Assembly (NCBI GenBank): GCA_964304625.1
Contig: OZ199838.1
Coordinates: 14,880,001 to 14,944,000, forward strand
DNA: 64,000 nucleotides
DNA from: Kudoa neothunni
Taxonomy: Eukaryota > Cnidaria
Direction of reading: 5' to 3'
The notes under the pieces were generated by a model that was not told the origin of the DNA, did no database searches, and saw nothing but the letters and a program-made list of their open reading frames with translations. The translations under genes and the position numbers were made by a program. Positions 1 to 12,997 of the stretch are shown here, piece by piece; within the stretch, counting starts at the first letter, position 1, and each line of letters begins with the position of its first letter.

Positions 1-577
1 ACTGTTTATTTTGATTGAAACTCTTGCCAAAAGAATGAAACTGTGATCCAAATTTTCATTTATTACTCTAATCGACGGTTAGTTTAAAGAGAAAGATAAT
101 TTTTATTAAGTTTTTCTAAATAAATTATCGCACTTTGAGACTAAGTCTGATATATCTAAACAACTAAAAGAGTTTATTCGGTTCAAGAAAGGGTTATATA
201 AAGGGATTAATATTTTTTAATTCTTCAAGATATTTCTTTTTAATTAAAATTAGCGAACTCCCGGGCACACACCGAAGTTTTCGCGCTAGTTGATTTATAA
301 AATCATACACTCCCACTTTTCTTTTCAAAACAGTTAAATTGAACAACGGAGAAGTTCGATTTTAAGATACTAAGATTAAAATGCAACGAATGGTTATGCA
401 GTAGCGAGATCCAATTTTCATCCTCATTTTTAAATACTTAGATCGTTTAAATATATACAGTAGATTTCTTTTGATAATCACTATAAGCTATGTACTAAAA
501 TAAACAGATTAAACAGTAGATGGAAGGTGGACGTTAAATTGAGAAATATCGAGTCATGCGGTATCGAAACCTTACTG
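1..577. repeat. Right end of a Tigger/pogo-like element, body off the left edge
   Basis: The inverted motif ending CCTTACTG at 571-577, followed by TA at 578-579, matches the termini of the 20726-21972 element and the end at 3249. This suggests a Tc1/pogo-type DNA element whose other end lies left of the window. No coding frame is recognisable in the rest of this stretch. Confidence 0.4.
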
Positions 578-579
578 TA

Positions 580-1139
580 TATTTTATTTTTAAAGAAATC
601 GCGACAAATAATTCAATAATTAAAATATTTGAAAAAATATGAAAGTGTTTTTGCCGATTTGGTATAATCAAATTTTTACGAAAGTATCTGAAAAGTACGT
701 ACAATACGAGTGTAAATGTGGACAATAATGTTCACTTATTTGGCTCTTCAATAGTTTTCCTGTTCATTTATTCAACAGAATCGACGATATCGTTAACTTC
801 ATAAAATTCAGGGCATTGGATAACTTTTACATATACATATTTGGACTTTAATGCCTAGTCAACAATTCCATTTTACACAATTAGGGAAACTGAAATATTC
901 CCTCAAATCTAGAATAATCTGGCATTTTTTAAACAAATTTTAATTTATTCTGAGTTTGAGGAATTAAAAACATATGATTATTTCTCGTGGAGTGCTACTA
1001 GGGGTTTAAAAATCGAAGATTGAGATTTGCGCGATCTAATTGTGCGAACGTCATCGAAATAGAAACATTTATTATGTATCGTACGACGACCAAAAAATAT
1101 TTATCCTATGTAACATGTGGATTATAACGATTGTAATCC
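580..1139. other. AT-rich spacer, nothing recognised
   Basis: Only short, low-complexity frames are present. No conserved exon or repeat end was seen. Confidence 0.4.
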
Positions 1140-1235
1140 ATCAATTAAATGCGCAATCGAGAGCAGAGCGGGACGACACCACCGCCTTTCAATGTTAATA
1201 ACGCAGGTTCGAATCCCGATTCGGTGCTTGTGTTA
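1140..1235 (+). repeat. tRNA-like or SINE relic with a B-box
   Basis: GGTTCGAATCC at about 1206-1216 is a perfect Pol III B-box sequence. The bases that should form the T-stem and acceptor stem do not pair properly, so this is not a functional tRNA. It is more likely a tRNA pseudogene or SINE head. It is clearly richer in GC than its surroundings. Confidence 0.35.
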
Positions 1236-1478
1236 CATCGTATATCTCACTTTTATTATTATATTTAATATTTATTTATAAAAACGAGGCATGCTTATTT
1301 TTTAAATATTTCGTATAAACGATCCATGTCAGGATGTGGAGAGAACAAAGCTGAAGGTTTTTCAGCTATAAAGGCCATTCTAATTGTGCTTATTGAAATG
1401 TAGCGCCAAAAATGCAAAAGAGGGAGACTCAAATAAGAAATAAACAAGACAATAATAATACTCTAATCACGAGGTGGT

Positions 1479-1892
1479 TTATATAGGGAGAGGGGCTGGT
1501 GATTCCGATTTTTTCCGGGTCTCCAAAATGGTCGGGCGCGCCTCCGCCTTTGAACGAAACGGGATCCTCCTCGCCCGGTCTCCTACGTTCGGCTTAGACC
1601 CAAAAGCTCCGTAAGCAACTCGTAGGTCTAAGACTAGAGCTGTCGTGGTGGAGAACCCGGGGTCAAACACGGCTTGGATTCAGAGGGAAATAGTTTGTAA
1701 GTGTTGACCCCGCGGCCGTCCGAATGTTTCCCGCGCTAAACTGGAGAAGTCGGAGACCCAACACTTATCAAGGTCTTCAGTACATATAGAATTATTTAAT
1801 TTTCTTGTGTTATAATTGTCAGATCCACCATCATGAACGGTTTCAACCTCTTCCATAGCGCCAACGTCATCGGGGTCATCTAGTATAATCAA
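1479..1892 (-). other. GC-rich island with a long minus-strand frame
   Basis: About 280 bp (1479-1760) are GC-rich inside very AT-rich DNA. On the minus strand a frame runs from an ATG at 1892 to a stop at 1479, broken once by TGA at 1680-1682. I do not recognise the predicted protein. The upper part is acidic (DDPDDVGAMEEVE) and the lower part is Arg/Pro rich. It could be a fragment of a mobile element, a transferred segment or a host exon. It lies beside a Tigger relic. Confidence 0.3.
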
Positions 1893-2063
1893 ACCAGATA
1901 AGCATCAATTAATACCGTCAATAATTTCATGATTTCCATAATTGTAATCAATTAACGATTTTTCTCTGTGTATATTAAATATTTCGAAATCGACAAAAAT
2001 ATCACTACAGAAAATAGGAGATTTATTAAAAAAATTTCTTATGACTGAATTACTAACTGTTTC

Positions 2064-3249
2064 CTAAGCTTTGTTTAATGTATTTAGACAATCTAATATG
2101 GTGTATTTCGGAATATTTGTGGCATCATCATCAAATATAAGATTTTGGGCCAATATTTTTCTATAGTTTGCCTTAAGACTATTAATAACACCGAGATTCA
2201 TTGGCTGCACGATGCTGGTGGTATTTTTTGTGAGAAATAATAATGTGATCTTCGTAAATGAATTAATTGATTGAGGATGAGAAGGGAATTTATCTATTAA
2301 CATAAGAACGTTTCTATTTTCTCTTAGAAATTTATTGTCCAAATCTTTTATTGTCTCCTAGAAAATAGCTGCTGACATCCAAACATTTTTTGGAGAGAAA
2401 TATTTTCAGGGGAAAGCATTCACCACTTTAAAACAACGTGGTTTTTGAAACTTATCAATAACATAAAGCTGAAGTTTTTCTCCAACCAAAGATGCAGTTA
2501 CCAACACGGTCACTCTTTTTTTTTTGATCGCTTAAAGTCCCTCTCTTCGATTTCGTCTTTTGTTGTAAGTACTATAAGTACGTATGCGAAGTTGTTCGTA
2601 AACAAAGAAAATTCGTCAAGATTAAAAATATTTTCATGATTAAAATTATTTATTGCATCCAAATATTGTCCAATCCATTCATTCGCCGCCAACATATCGA
2701 CACTACCTGCTTCTCTGTGGAGCTTTTGATTTTTCAAACTGAACTGTTTTTAGAAATTGCAAAACCACCCATTACTGGAATGAAAATCTTTGACTTGAAG
2801 ATTATTTGCTATAAGCATCGCCTTTTCTTTAATTATAAAGAATGAGATATTTTTCTTTTTTCTCGCATGCTAACTATCCAATTATACAACTCATTTTCAA
2901 TCTGAGTTTATTTTTTCCGAGTAACTCGTATTGGTAAATTGAAACGTTTGCACTAATGAGTTAATCTTTTTTTGATAATATTCTATCAAGAGAGGAATGA
3001 CCTATCCTGATTTATCGAAAGCTAAAATCTAGTCATTACTTGGCAGGTTAAAATGCTTCATTGTCATCATTTTTGCCACAGATATCGTTATAATCGGGTC
3101 GTATTATTGACTTATTTGAATTTGATTGAACCAAAAATTAATAAACGTATTTTCAAACATGTTTTCTATTGATTGAAATACTTTGTTGAAACTTATTAAG
3201 TTAGATAACAACGAAAAATCTTTAATTACGCTATATCAAGGCCCTACTG
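2064..3249 (-). mobile_element. Tigger/pogo-like DNA transposon relic
   Basis: A DDE_1 (Tigger/pogo/jerky-type) transposase is readable on the minus strand from about 2870 to 2064. In order: a CENP-B-like helix-turn-helix segment ending in NQKLHREAGSVD; ENIFNLDEFSLF with the first catalytic Asp; KDRVTVLVTASLVGEKLQL; IDKFPSHP, where the usual DNxPxHP Asp-Asn is altered; and NTTSIVQPMNLGVI, normally QPMDQGVI with the third Asp, here Asn. Several stops and shifts break it. CCCTACTG ends at 3249 before TA and resembles the Tigger-like termini elsewhere in the window. A left end was not found. The copy is old and inactive. Confidence 0.75.
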
Positions 3250-3272
3250 TAGTTTTTTAAAGTGTCTTTTAT

Positions 3273-4924
3273 CTATCTAAATGAAAGTGTTTCATTACAG
3301 TTATCTTCATAAAGGTTTCTCACTATGAACACTGTGACTAAATTTTCCGGCGGGTTCCATTTTGTATAATCTGTATTATAAAATAAACTTTTCGAATAAA
3401 TCAAGCTATTTAATGTTTCGGTCTTCAATAATGATCTATTTTTCGTTTTGATTATGTTCAATGGGGAAAATATTCTTTCGGCACAAGCAGAGGAATGGGG
3501 TAATGAGAGCAAGCTCATCATTAGTTTTGAAATTAATGGATATTTAGGAGCATCCCCCATTCGTTTTTGGGGATCATTTATCGAAAAGAGATTTGAGTCT
3601 TCGAGAGTTAATTGTCTTCATTCAATATCCACATTTTTAATGATTTCTCTTTTCATGAATAAACTGGAAATTACTTTTACTGTAACACGAATTGAATTCT
3701 TTAGCTTGTGTATTCGAAAGGTTTCTGATTGGAACTCAAGATTAAGTTTGTTCACTACTGGGAGTATAAAGTTTAAAGATTCAAAATACATATGATTTAT
3801 TAATTTCGCAGATTCAAAATCATTTTCTCATACTGCAGTAGCGTAAAACATTTTAAGTGCATTCCATTAATCGAGTATTCTAGCGACGACTTGTTCAAGT
3901 GAAAACTCTTGTGCTACAAGCGCGTAATATCTACCTAGGGAAAATATCAATTATCTTTTGAAATTCCTTGTATTCACTCAAATGTTTCGGGCTATTCGAA
4001 ATATATGTGTAACTACTTTTAGTTAAATCTTTCAACTCGTTTGGAAGTTGATGAGAAGCTTTGGGAGCACGTAAATTTACTGAGCGACAAACGTAACCTT
4101 GCGCGTAAAGCGATGGAATTATTTGTTTCAGTAAATTCTGGACAACACTTTTGTTACCCATCATAACATTTGCATTGTCACTGGCCAATCCGATAAGACT
4201 GTGAATGGAGATATTATTAGTTTTAAAAAAATTTATCAATAATTAAAAAATTCCTTTGTCAGTACAATTCGTTATCTCCAATATGACCAGATATTTGTCC
4301 ATTGTCTTTTTAACATGGACATCATAATATCGAACCACTAAAACTAGTTGTTTAGCTGTGGATATATCTCTGTTTTCATCTATTATTAATGAAAATTTGG
4401 TTGTTTGTAATTTTAAAATTAAATTTTTAAGTAATATTTCCCAATAAAATGACGAAAAATGCATTTGCCTTTCGTTCGAGCACATTTAATTTCTTTGCTA
4501 ACAGCAGAATCTTCACAAACATTGGCGCCTAAAACAGGCAAATGATCCAAGATTGACAACGGCAAATTGTGTTCCGCAACAAAGACACATATTTTCAATT
4601 CTGCTGTAGCTATTTTTCGAGCATATACAACAGAACTGTTTAATTCTATATAACTATCTATTTACGTATTATTTGTGGATTATCTCCGATTTCTTAAATG
4701 CGTTTCGGTTTGTGCAGGTCTTTCGATTTGTGAAATACTCCCCAAAACTTCACATTTACACATTTAAGAGAACACGCTCTCCTTGCTCATATCAATCCAC
4801 TGGATAAATCTTCGATCTCCCACCATTCTCTTCTTACCTTGCGTTTATAATCTTCATATATTTTCTTTTTTGGTGTGTTACTTATATCGCTTTCGCAGTC
4901 GCTATCGTTTTGATTATAGGCCAT
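3273..4924 (-). mobile_element. hAT transposase relic
   Basis: The hAT transposase reads on the minus strand from an ATG at 4924 to a stop at 3273, with several frame breaks. Landmarks are AEHNLPLSILDHLP (4.6 kb), FSLIIDENRDISTAKQLVLV with the first catalytic Asp (4.4 kb), LIGLASDNANVMMGNKSVVQ with the second Asp (4.2 kb), and the C-terminal dimerisation block LLSLPHSSACAERIFS (3.5 kb). It resembles the ZBED/SCAND3-type branch of hAT known from many animals. No terminal inverted repeats or 8-bp duplication were found. It abuts the Tigger relic, so one element may have inserted beside the other. Confidence 0.8.
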
Positions 4925-5755
4925 CAAGAATTATTAACCCAAAAATTATTACATTATGTACAACACAATTAAAATTACAGAAATTAATTCAACGTGTTTA
5001 ATGCAAAAACTATGCAGTAAATTACTAAAACGCGCGCTATTAAGAATGAATTTGTACGTTTAATAAATGTTTATGTATAAAATTTTATCCTTATCGCATT
5101 CCGGACATTGTTTTCCTCTTCAACTTCGTTTTCATATAATTTAAATATTTTCGGATGTCAATGATAACTTTAATTTAAAAAAATATAATTTATTAATTAT
5201 TCCCCTGGTTAGAAATGTATAAACTTCCCTTTTTAGGGAATTTTTTTAGCAAAAACTGAATTTTATAACTCTTTGGAGGCAGATTTTTTTTCGTTAAAAA
5301 ATAAATTTAAATCCTAAAGTCTAAAACTTGTAGGCAGCAAAAATAATTTAGTGAAGTAAACGAGCTAATTGCCCGCGTATACGGTTAAATATACATTGGG
5401 ATAACATGGAACTGATTTGACCATGAAATCCAAAAACGTTTCATTTAAAACAATAACTAGATAACGTTATCGTGGTAAGAAACTCATTGAGCATGTAAGT
5501 AATAAAAAGATAAGCTTTGGTTTATAAAATTATGTTAAATGAAAATATGTTGAAATTTAATTGTTTGTTTTGTTTTCTTTATGAGACAAAGCATTATAGG
5601 AATAGATTGGATATTCAAAATAACATTGAATTTAATACGAAGACATATTTTGCATATCTTCGTATAATATTATATCTATACGCTGAAATAACAATAAGTA
5701 AACATAAAAAGTATAAATTTTTAAATAAGCTATTAATGCTACTTTTCATGCATTA
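4925..5755. other. AT-rich spacer, nothing recognised
   Basis: The 80-codon plus-strand frame at 5517-5759 is low complexity and matches no family I know. No transposon ends were seen. Confidence 0.4.
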
Positions 5756-6470
5756 TTAATACCTAACCAGACACCGAATATCGTTGAGGGGATTAAAAAT
5801 CTTGCCTTGAAGGTGAAAAAGTACCATTTTGATACGAACATACCAATTCTGGCAACTTTGGACCGCCAACTTACTACGCAATACCAAATTAGCACGCAAT
5901 GTCGAGTTACGCGCGGGAACATTATACGAAAAAACGATTAAACCATTTACCGGCTCGTTTTCAAGCATAAACTCATTTATATAACGAGATTAAGGTTTTT
6001 ACATTTTTATTTCATCTTAAAGGAAACATTCTACCATTAATTGTACCAGCATTTCTCTCTCCTGTAGAATAGCTATTTTTGAACCTATGATGGATCGAAA
6101 GTCATATAAACTTGAATTTTAGATGAAGGCATTTTGACGACGAATTGTTCCGTTTGGCACTCATTATCAGAGTTGCTGGCACATGGCTCACTATTAAATT
6201 AGGCTACTTGTAAAGTATCCCCTCCATTTATGTCTCCGTCTGTTAAAAATGTCACTCCTCGAAGGTTTTTGTTCTATCGATAGGATTCCGCAGAGGGTTG
6301 AATGTTCTTTATATTTAAAGCATATTAATTACCAAAACATATAATTATTTTATCATAATTCGATTAAGTTGGTGAAGGGTTCAAAAATTAGCCGCTTCGA
6401 AATTTGGTCTTAGTAATAACTGATAATTTAAATTTATCGTCATCATCCTTCTGTATTCTTGACATGGTCA
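5756..6470 (-). pseudogene. Possible decayed transposase (piggyBac-like N-terminus?)
   Basis: On the minus strand a chain of broken frames begins MSRIQKDDDDKFKL at about 6463, passes through VTFLTDGDINGGDTL and SEPCASNSDNECQ (6.1-6.25 kb), and ends with a 70-codon frame (5968-5756) containing MVLFHLQGKIFNPLNDIRCL. The acidic, Ser/Asn-rich start is like the variable N-termini of piggyBac transposases, but no catalytic motif is visible, so the assignment is weak. Confidence 0.2.
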
Positions 6471-6479
6471 AATTTACTG

Positions 6480-7291
6480 CGCAAAGTGGAATCAAAATGG
6501 CTTTTCCGGATCCTAGAATTGCTACATAATACAAAATAAATTTACATATATTTATGAGATAATGTAATTGTTACTTAGCAGTATTGGAATTTATAAATGG
6601 TTAGAAAATTCGAGAGATATTGGACAACCACACCATACCGAGTAACACTATATGGAGGCATGATTGTATCAAAAAATGAACGGTACCAAATTATAACTCC
6701 TAAAATTTGGAATAGATTACTATAGATACTATTTATATTTAAGGCATTTTTGTTTCCACAACAATTATACTCATATTATAGTCATATTTTTATCACATTT
6801 GATTGATTATTAATTCTGTTGTCAAAACCATAGTTTTATCACTAAATAATAACGTTAATTATTTGTCATTTTTTGTAATGGAAACTCTGAATGGTCAAAA
6901 TAAACAAATGAAGATTCTTATTCTTAAATATTTGCACTAGAATGGCCATATAAGCCGATTTATTCCTACGCATCACAAATGCTCAAATCGAAGTCTAACT
7001 CGGTCAAATATTACTCAAACATAGCGAACGCACTACCATACAATAAATCATAAATTTATTGAGAAATGGCTGAAGCCATATATTAACGGCAAAAAGCCAT
7101 TCCTGAATGAAAGCGAAAGTCTAACCCTAATCTAATTTACATCTGTAAAACTTGATTGCGAATATAAAATATAGTTCAATCTTTACGCTGAAAAAAAATT
7201 CGTTTACAATTTGAAACATTTAAATCTTACAAAACCGCTAAAAAATTCACATCATGGGGAGTTTAAGTTCCCTATCTGACTGAGGCCGTTG
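6480..7291. other. Spacer downstream of HMG-CoA synthase
   Basis: No gene or repeat recognised. It includes the expected 3' flank of the minus-strand gene ending at 7292. Confidence 0.4.
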
Positions 7292-8878
7292 TTAGCATTG
7301 GGAAGATTTTTGTCTGTAAGCTCGAATGTATTTTTCGTCCACACTTTCCAAATAAAAAGTGCCGTCATCAATCTCTTCAAGAGGACAATTCGAAAGCTGT
7401 GCTGGATTAACAATTACAGCTTCTCTATTCTTGAGTGTGAGTTCATAATGTTCGGGCGTCATTTTAACTCGTGAGTCGATTCTCATCTTGAAAGTTTCCA
7501 AATATTTTTTTATCGAATCAAGCGAAAAACTGGAAGACCCCAGACCAACACTCATTGTGTACATAGAGGCAGTCGATCCAGAACCATAGGAGAAAACCAA
7601 CATTATTTTCCCATCAAGTTCCTCAATATTATGTCTACAACAAATCACGTAAATGGTATACATTCCAACTTCAAAACAGTGCATACTCAGCTAATGAAGA
7701 TAGCATCGAAACAGTCACACTATTTGTGTAAGTATTGCCACATACTTTAGAAAAATAGAGACACTTTTCATAAGAATTATAGGCGGGAAGTGATTTTAGC
7801 TCGTTAATCATTTGGGTCTCATTTTGTCGATTTTTTTCAGCACATTTCCACATATCTTCATATTGACTGACTCTATAAAGATCCAATACAATAAATAATT
7901 TAATACCCAAAATTACAGATATTCTATAGTGTGTTTATGCGAAGAATCATTCACACCATTCATCGTAGTTAGTTTTCTGTCCATATCATTGATGTAAGCT
8001 AACGCTTTGATTACCAAACGAGCATAAGGTGAATGGAAAGCAACCAAATTAACATAACTATGCCAAGCCACTCTATCAAATCATCAACATCATACAATGG
8101 GGAAACAAATAGAAAATTAATTACGAGCAACCAAGCAGTCCTTTATCAATTAGAGTTTTCCTCAAATTGAACCAACAAATTAGCGCACTTCTCAGGTAAC
8201 ATTGTATCGATTGTTTGCCATCGAAAATGGGATATTCGGTAAACATGACAGGTTTGAAAAAGTCGTAGGTGTGCATCATAAACGAAGTGCGAATTCCTGG
8301 GCTATAAACAAGTGGTGCATTTGGGCCGATTAAAATAGCAACAGCTCCAGCTCCCCCGGTGGAATGAGCTGAACACTCTCTCTTATACACTGCCACATCG
8401 GTTGTAACCACCAATCCCAATCGGCCTTCAAACCAATTCCATAAAAATATACTCCAAATAAACAACTACCATCCCAATATGAGCTTTCGATCCAATGGAT
8501 TACATTGAGTATAGCTGCTGTACCTCCGTAACAAGCATTAACGTTATCAACACCTTCCACATTGTAACAGTTATGTTTCGCAAACAATGTCATCAAATGA
8601 CTTTTGATAGACTTGGACTTGTCGATATTGGATTCGGAGCCAACATCTAATCTACCAATATTCTGGTAGTCTATTCCTAGTCGATTCATCAATTTGTTAA
8701 CTACGGTCAATGCCATGGATATGGCGTCTTCTCGGCCATTGCAAAATCCCATTTTCAACTGTCCCAACCCAATCGTGTATTTCCCCGCAGACACTCCATC
8801 ATAGACTTCCAACTCACTTTGATCAACGTATAAACGTGGAATGTACAGCTCGGTGGCAAGCACCCCAATGTTTAGCAT
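7292..8878 (-). CDS. HMGCS1: Hydroxymethylglutaryl-CoA synthase
   Basis: Condenses acetyl-CoA with acetoacetyl-CoA to HMG-CoA, the committed entry to the mevalonate/isoprenoid pathway. Five exons on the minus strand (8878-8470, 8425-8125, 8072-7917, 7872-7687, 7634-7292) are joined by introns of 44, 52, 44 and 52 nt and give about 464 residues. Visible landmarks are [30 protein letters not shown] (catalytic Glu in SES), NACYGGTAA (nucleophilic Cys), [26 protein letters not shown] (catalytic His) and [12 protein letters not shown]. All three catalytic residues are kept. The start is the first ATG in frame, and no mitochondrial leader is evident, so this is probably the cytosolic form. It is shorter than the human cytosolic enzyme (520 aa), mainly at the C-terminus. 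Confidence 0.95.
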
Positions 8879-10032
8879 TAATTTGTTGCGATTTACGACG
8901 AGTACTTTCGTAGAAAATATTCACCTTCTCTCACTTATTCAATATTGATTTGGTTATTGCACCCAAAATACCTTAACAATATTTGATTCTCATGAGGCTC
9001 TTCAATTTGAGGTCAATCATTATCAACGTGATACACTATTATGTAAAATAATTTGTTGTTGAGGATTTGAGGATTGAAGATTAAAAAAATTCAATATTTA
9101 TTATTATAATATTGTTTTCCTTACTAGTTATTGCATTTTTAAGTTTATTGGTTGTGAGCCATTCACCATCAAGAGGTTTTGGTTAGATGACAACAAACAC
9201 AGTCTCACAATCACGATTATGTGATATCAACTAAAAATAGTGAAAAAACGATATAACACATTGAAAATGATTAAATTTTTTTATCGGAAAAATTAGAGAA
9301 TAACCAAATATTTATTAGTAAGAGATTTGGTATATATTTTTATAAATTTTTTTATTATTGGACTCAATTTAAGAGGACATTTAGACGAAAATGCAGCCAT
9401 AATATTAACTTTGTTGTCCTTTCTCATTGCTCACTACTATGAGTTTTATCACATTTGATGGTAATCAGGTAACGTTGTGGCATTGTCATGTCTAGTTTTA
9501 CCATGCGACAACATTTCAATAATTTATTAGTGAACTTATAAATTTATTTTTGGGTGAAATATTTGACTCGTTCGTCGATATCTGCCTTTATGATAATAAT
9601 CGTCATACCTAAGTGTTATTTGTATTGTAAAAATTGGATGAATGATTGCACGCTTTTCATTATTTTTAAGCCTGGTATACGCCGACTTAATGCGATAAAC
9701 TATTTATAGGTCTTCACCTTTTATTATTTCGGGCCCAGTCGGCGCGACGAGAATTTTAAACATGAGGGGATAGTAAAAATTGTATTATTTTAATAGATAT
9801 TCTTAATTAAATATGATGGGTGTTATACGTTTATCTTGAGTGGATGTTGGGTTAAGGTGGATTCTAGTTATTTAAGTTAGGTCTCGATATAAAATATCTT
9901 TTTAGCTTTAATAATTTATTGTTATATATCGAAATGTCAATTTAAGTATGGAAATAAAAATAATCGTTTATATATAGTTAATTCGAACAAGTGATGTTAA
10001 ATTTGATATTTTGTAGGTTCATTTCTGGATCT
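8879..10032. other. Upstream region of HMG-CoA synthase
   Basis: About 1.1 kb without a recognisable exon or repeat. It should contain the promoter of the minus-strand gene, but I see no motif that fixes it. Confidence 0.4.
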
Positions 10033-10036
10033 TTAA

Positions 10037-10414
10037 CCCTAGAAAGCTCACAAAAAATAGTTACACAAAGGCTCAGTGGGCCCCTTTTTTATTCCAAGTA
10101 TAAATTGATCAAATAAGGTATCATTATTATCGTAAAGTATTTTTTTATAGATTATGTAAATAAAAATGAGAAAGGATATTTCTTGTAATAATTTCAGGAA
10201 TCTATAAATTAAAAGATTCGATGAATAGTTAAATATTACAAATATCATTCTCCACGAATATTTATGGTTTATAAATTCCTGAGATTTGAATAAAAAATAG
10301 CATTTCTCATTTTTAGTTAGATAAACTATAGAAGAACTCTGTACGATAATAAAGAGACCTTATTTGATCAGTTTATACTTGGACCAAAAAAGAGGCCCAC
10401 TGAGCTTTCTAGGA
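10037..10414. mobile_element. Fold-back TTAA MITE (piggyBac-like)
   Basis: 378 bp flanked by TTAA at 10033-10036 and 10415-10418. The left end starts CCCTAGAAAGCTCAC, and the right end read inverted gives nearly the same. The subterminal motif CTCAGTGGGCCCC and the sequence to TTGATCAAATAAGG are mirrored at the right, so most of the element is one inverted repeat. It shares termini and arms with the larger element at 23709-24904. It has no coding capacity. Confidence 0.8.
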
Positions 10415-10418
10415 TTAA

Positions 10419-12997
10419 TTTTAGTGATCATAATTGATTTTTGATACGATAAGAACTTTTATCCAATACTTTAATTTAATACTAAGTTTGAATGGAACTC
10501 GGACTACTATAATAACCGTGAGTTTCATGTGACGACTTGTGAATTAAGTTGGGCATGTATATCAAATTGAATAGGTTTTTGACAAAAATACCACGTAGAT
10601 TACAAAAAAACCATTTTTATTATTCTTTAAAACTCCGAGGAAGAATTTGTTCAGAATTATAATCTTGTTTATAACTACAACAAGGTTTCTATACTGCGTA
10701 ATTCAATGTTTACCTCCCGTTTATTACTAAATTTGTTTAGTTAAATGCATAATTGTTAGTAATTATCTAAAAGAATTTATTCGACTTATAATCAATTTCT
10801 ATTTGTGTTAGCCTTAATAACTGGGAAATTATATTGGATCTCGTTACTACTTAACTATTTTCTGGATTTAATCTCATAATCGTTGGATTATACAGCCCCA
10901 AAATTCTGTATTGTTAAACCTCAATAAATCCCAGAAACGTAATTAGAATATGCTGATTTTATTATTCTGTAACATAAATTAAATTTTCTATAGCTCTATG
11001 ATTGTAAAGCTTTTTAAATTGTTAAGTAAGGGTACATATTATAGTTCCGATTATTTAACACAGGTGATTTAATTTTGGAAATCATTTAATTTAGAAAAAA
11101 TGAAATCATAATATGAAATATTTACCTAACCATAAAAATCTTAATAATGAAATTATGGAGGATTTGAAAAGAAGAGAATATCAAGTTGGTTGGAATGGGG
11201 AAAGCGGAAATAATTACCGTCCTTTGTATATTAGTGTAGATAAGTCCCAGTTGGTAAAACTTTCAATTAATGATTTTAGTAAATTGAAATTTTCGACCAT
11301 ATTGAAACGTTCGTCCTAAAATAAAAACATTAATTCCAATCTAAAAGCGAGGAATTAGAACGTGATGATATTTAATTTGAGGCGGTTGACAAAGAATTCT
11401 TAAATTTTAAAGAAAATAATGTCGTTAATTTAATCATTAATATGTTATCAAAATAAACTCTCGACAGAGTTTCTTGATTCACATCCTGTAATGTTCTAGC
11501 ATTATCATAAATTAAACAAACGAACTTGGCGTTTTAATTTTAAATAATTTATGTGAGGAATAAAAATATAATTACGCAAGCATAGTACATTGATTTTCGT
11601 AAGGTCTTTTTATCGTGTAACCCTTCTATGGACTCAATAAGCTATGCAATACTGAGGACTATGAAATTTTTATATTTTTGAAATTAGATGACGCTTATTG
11701 GTGTTTTATACCAGATTAACTTAGTTTATTAATTCATTTCTAATAGTCAGAAAAAATTATTTTTGGATAATTAAGAGATTTGTACAACATTAATATATTT
11801 CATTTATGTTCAACTACAAATTTTTACATAACTTAATATTTTCATAATTGTAATAAATTTTCTTACTAATAAATGTTATGTATACAGGTGTCGTTGTAAT
11901 GTTACATAAATTTTTGAATTATTAATGTATTTAATTTTTTAACTATAACTTATATTTGAAAAAATATGAATTTGGTAAAGCCATACAGTAAAAAAAAATT
12001 GAACAAAATAAGTAATAAATGAGCGAAACATAAATTTACAGGATATAGAAATAATAATGATTCTAAAAGCTTTATGATTATCAATTACAATAATGTTAAA
12101 ACCTTTAAATAGATATAACTTTAATATTTGACTTATAAGCCGTTATTATTATTTACTCATTTTATTCCTATATAACAGATTAACTTAATGATAATTCTTT
12201 TAAAGTTGATTGGGGCCCAAAATTTTATCGATTATAGCTTCTACCTGTTTCGAACGGTAGTTTGATTTTTGATACCAAACATAAATCAGCTCAGTCGATG
12301 AACCGAAAAATTATAACACGTGAATATAAGAATTTGCGTATAAATGTTTTTATTTTATTTTGAATTGTTCCGTATTGTTTTTTGGAAAAAATTAAAAAAA
12401 ACATGAGCTATCATGGTGAAATCTAGGGCCACAGAATATGCCATTACCTACAACTGCCTATTAAAAATATCAAGGTATGATAGCTTGGATTTCAAATGGA
12501 ACGTCGATGCAGTTAATGGTTTCGGCGATTTTAAATCAATTTCTACAATAAAATAATTTTTTAGCCAGTTTTACATTTATGTTCAAATAGGCCTACGAAC
12601 AAAATCCCACCAAAAAACGTAGATAGAAATTTCTGATTACTCGTCGTAATAAATATGGATTTTAAATTTATCTAACAAAAAATAACAAAACAAAGAAATG
12701 TGAATTAGCTTACAAAAACAAGAGACAGATTATGACTTTAAACTTACTAATACTTAAAAAGAGGCTTTACAGGAAAAGTGAGCTATATTTGCCAATGCAT
12801 TAGCAAGAAAAATTCGATCACTCACGTAATTAGATTTTATTTGTATGATTCATCATGGAATAACAGAACTAGTTTTAATGGAATGTTTTAGACGTGAGCT
12901 TCCATCAGGAGATTTATTAGGTAATCCCTGGACGAGGTTTCTGGAGTGTGCGTGTTGCGATCGACGTTACTCTAAACTGGTACGTTGATCTGTTAGA
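10419..12997. other. Long AT-rich spacer
   Basis: The longest frame (11113-11319, +, 68 codons) has no recognised similarity. No splice-compatible conserved exons or transposon ends were identified. Its right end is the 5' flank of the selenoprotein W gene. Confidence 0.4.

Noticed and set aside
1140-1235. Functional tRNA gene
   Set aside because: The B-box is perfect but the T-stem has mismatches and no acceptor stem forms at the right distance.
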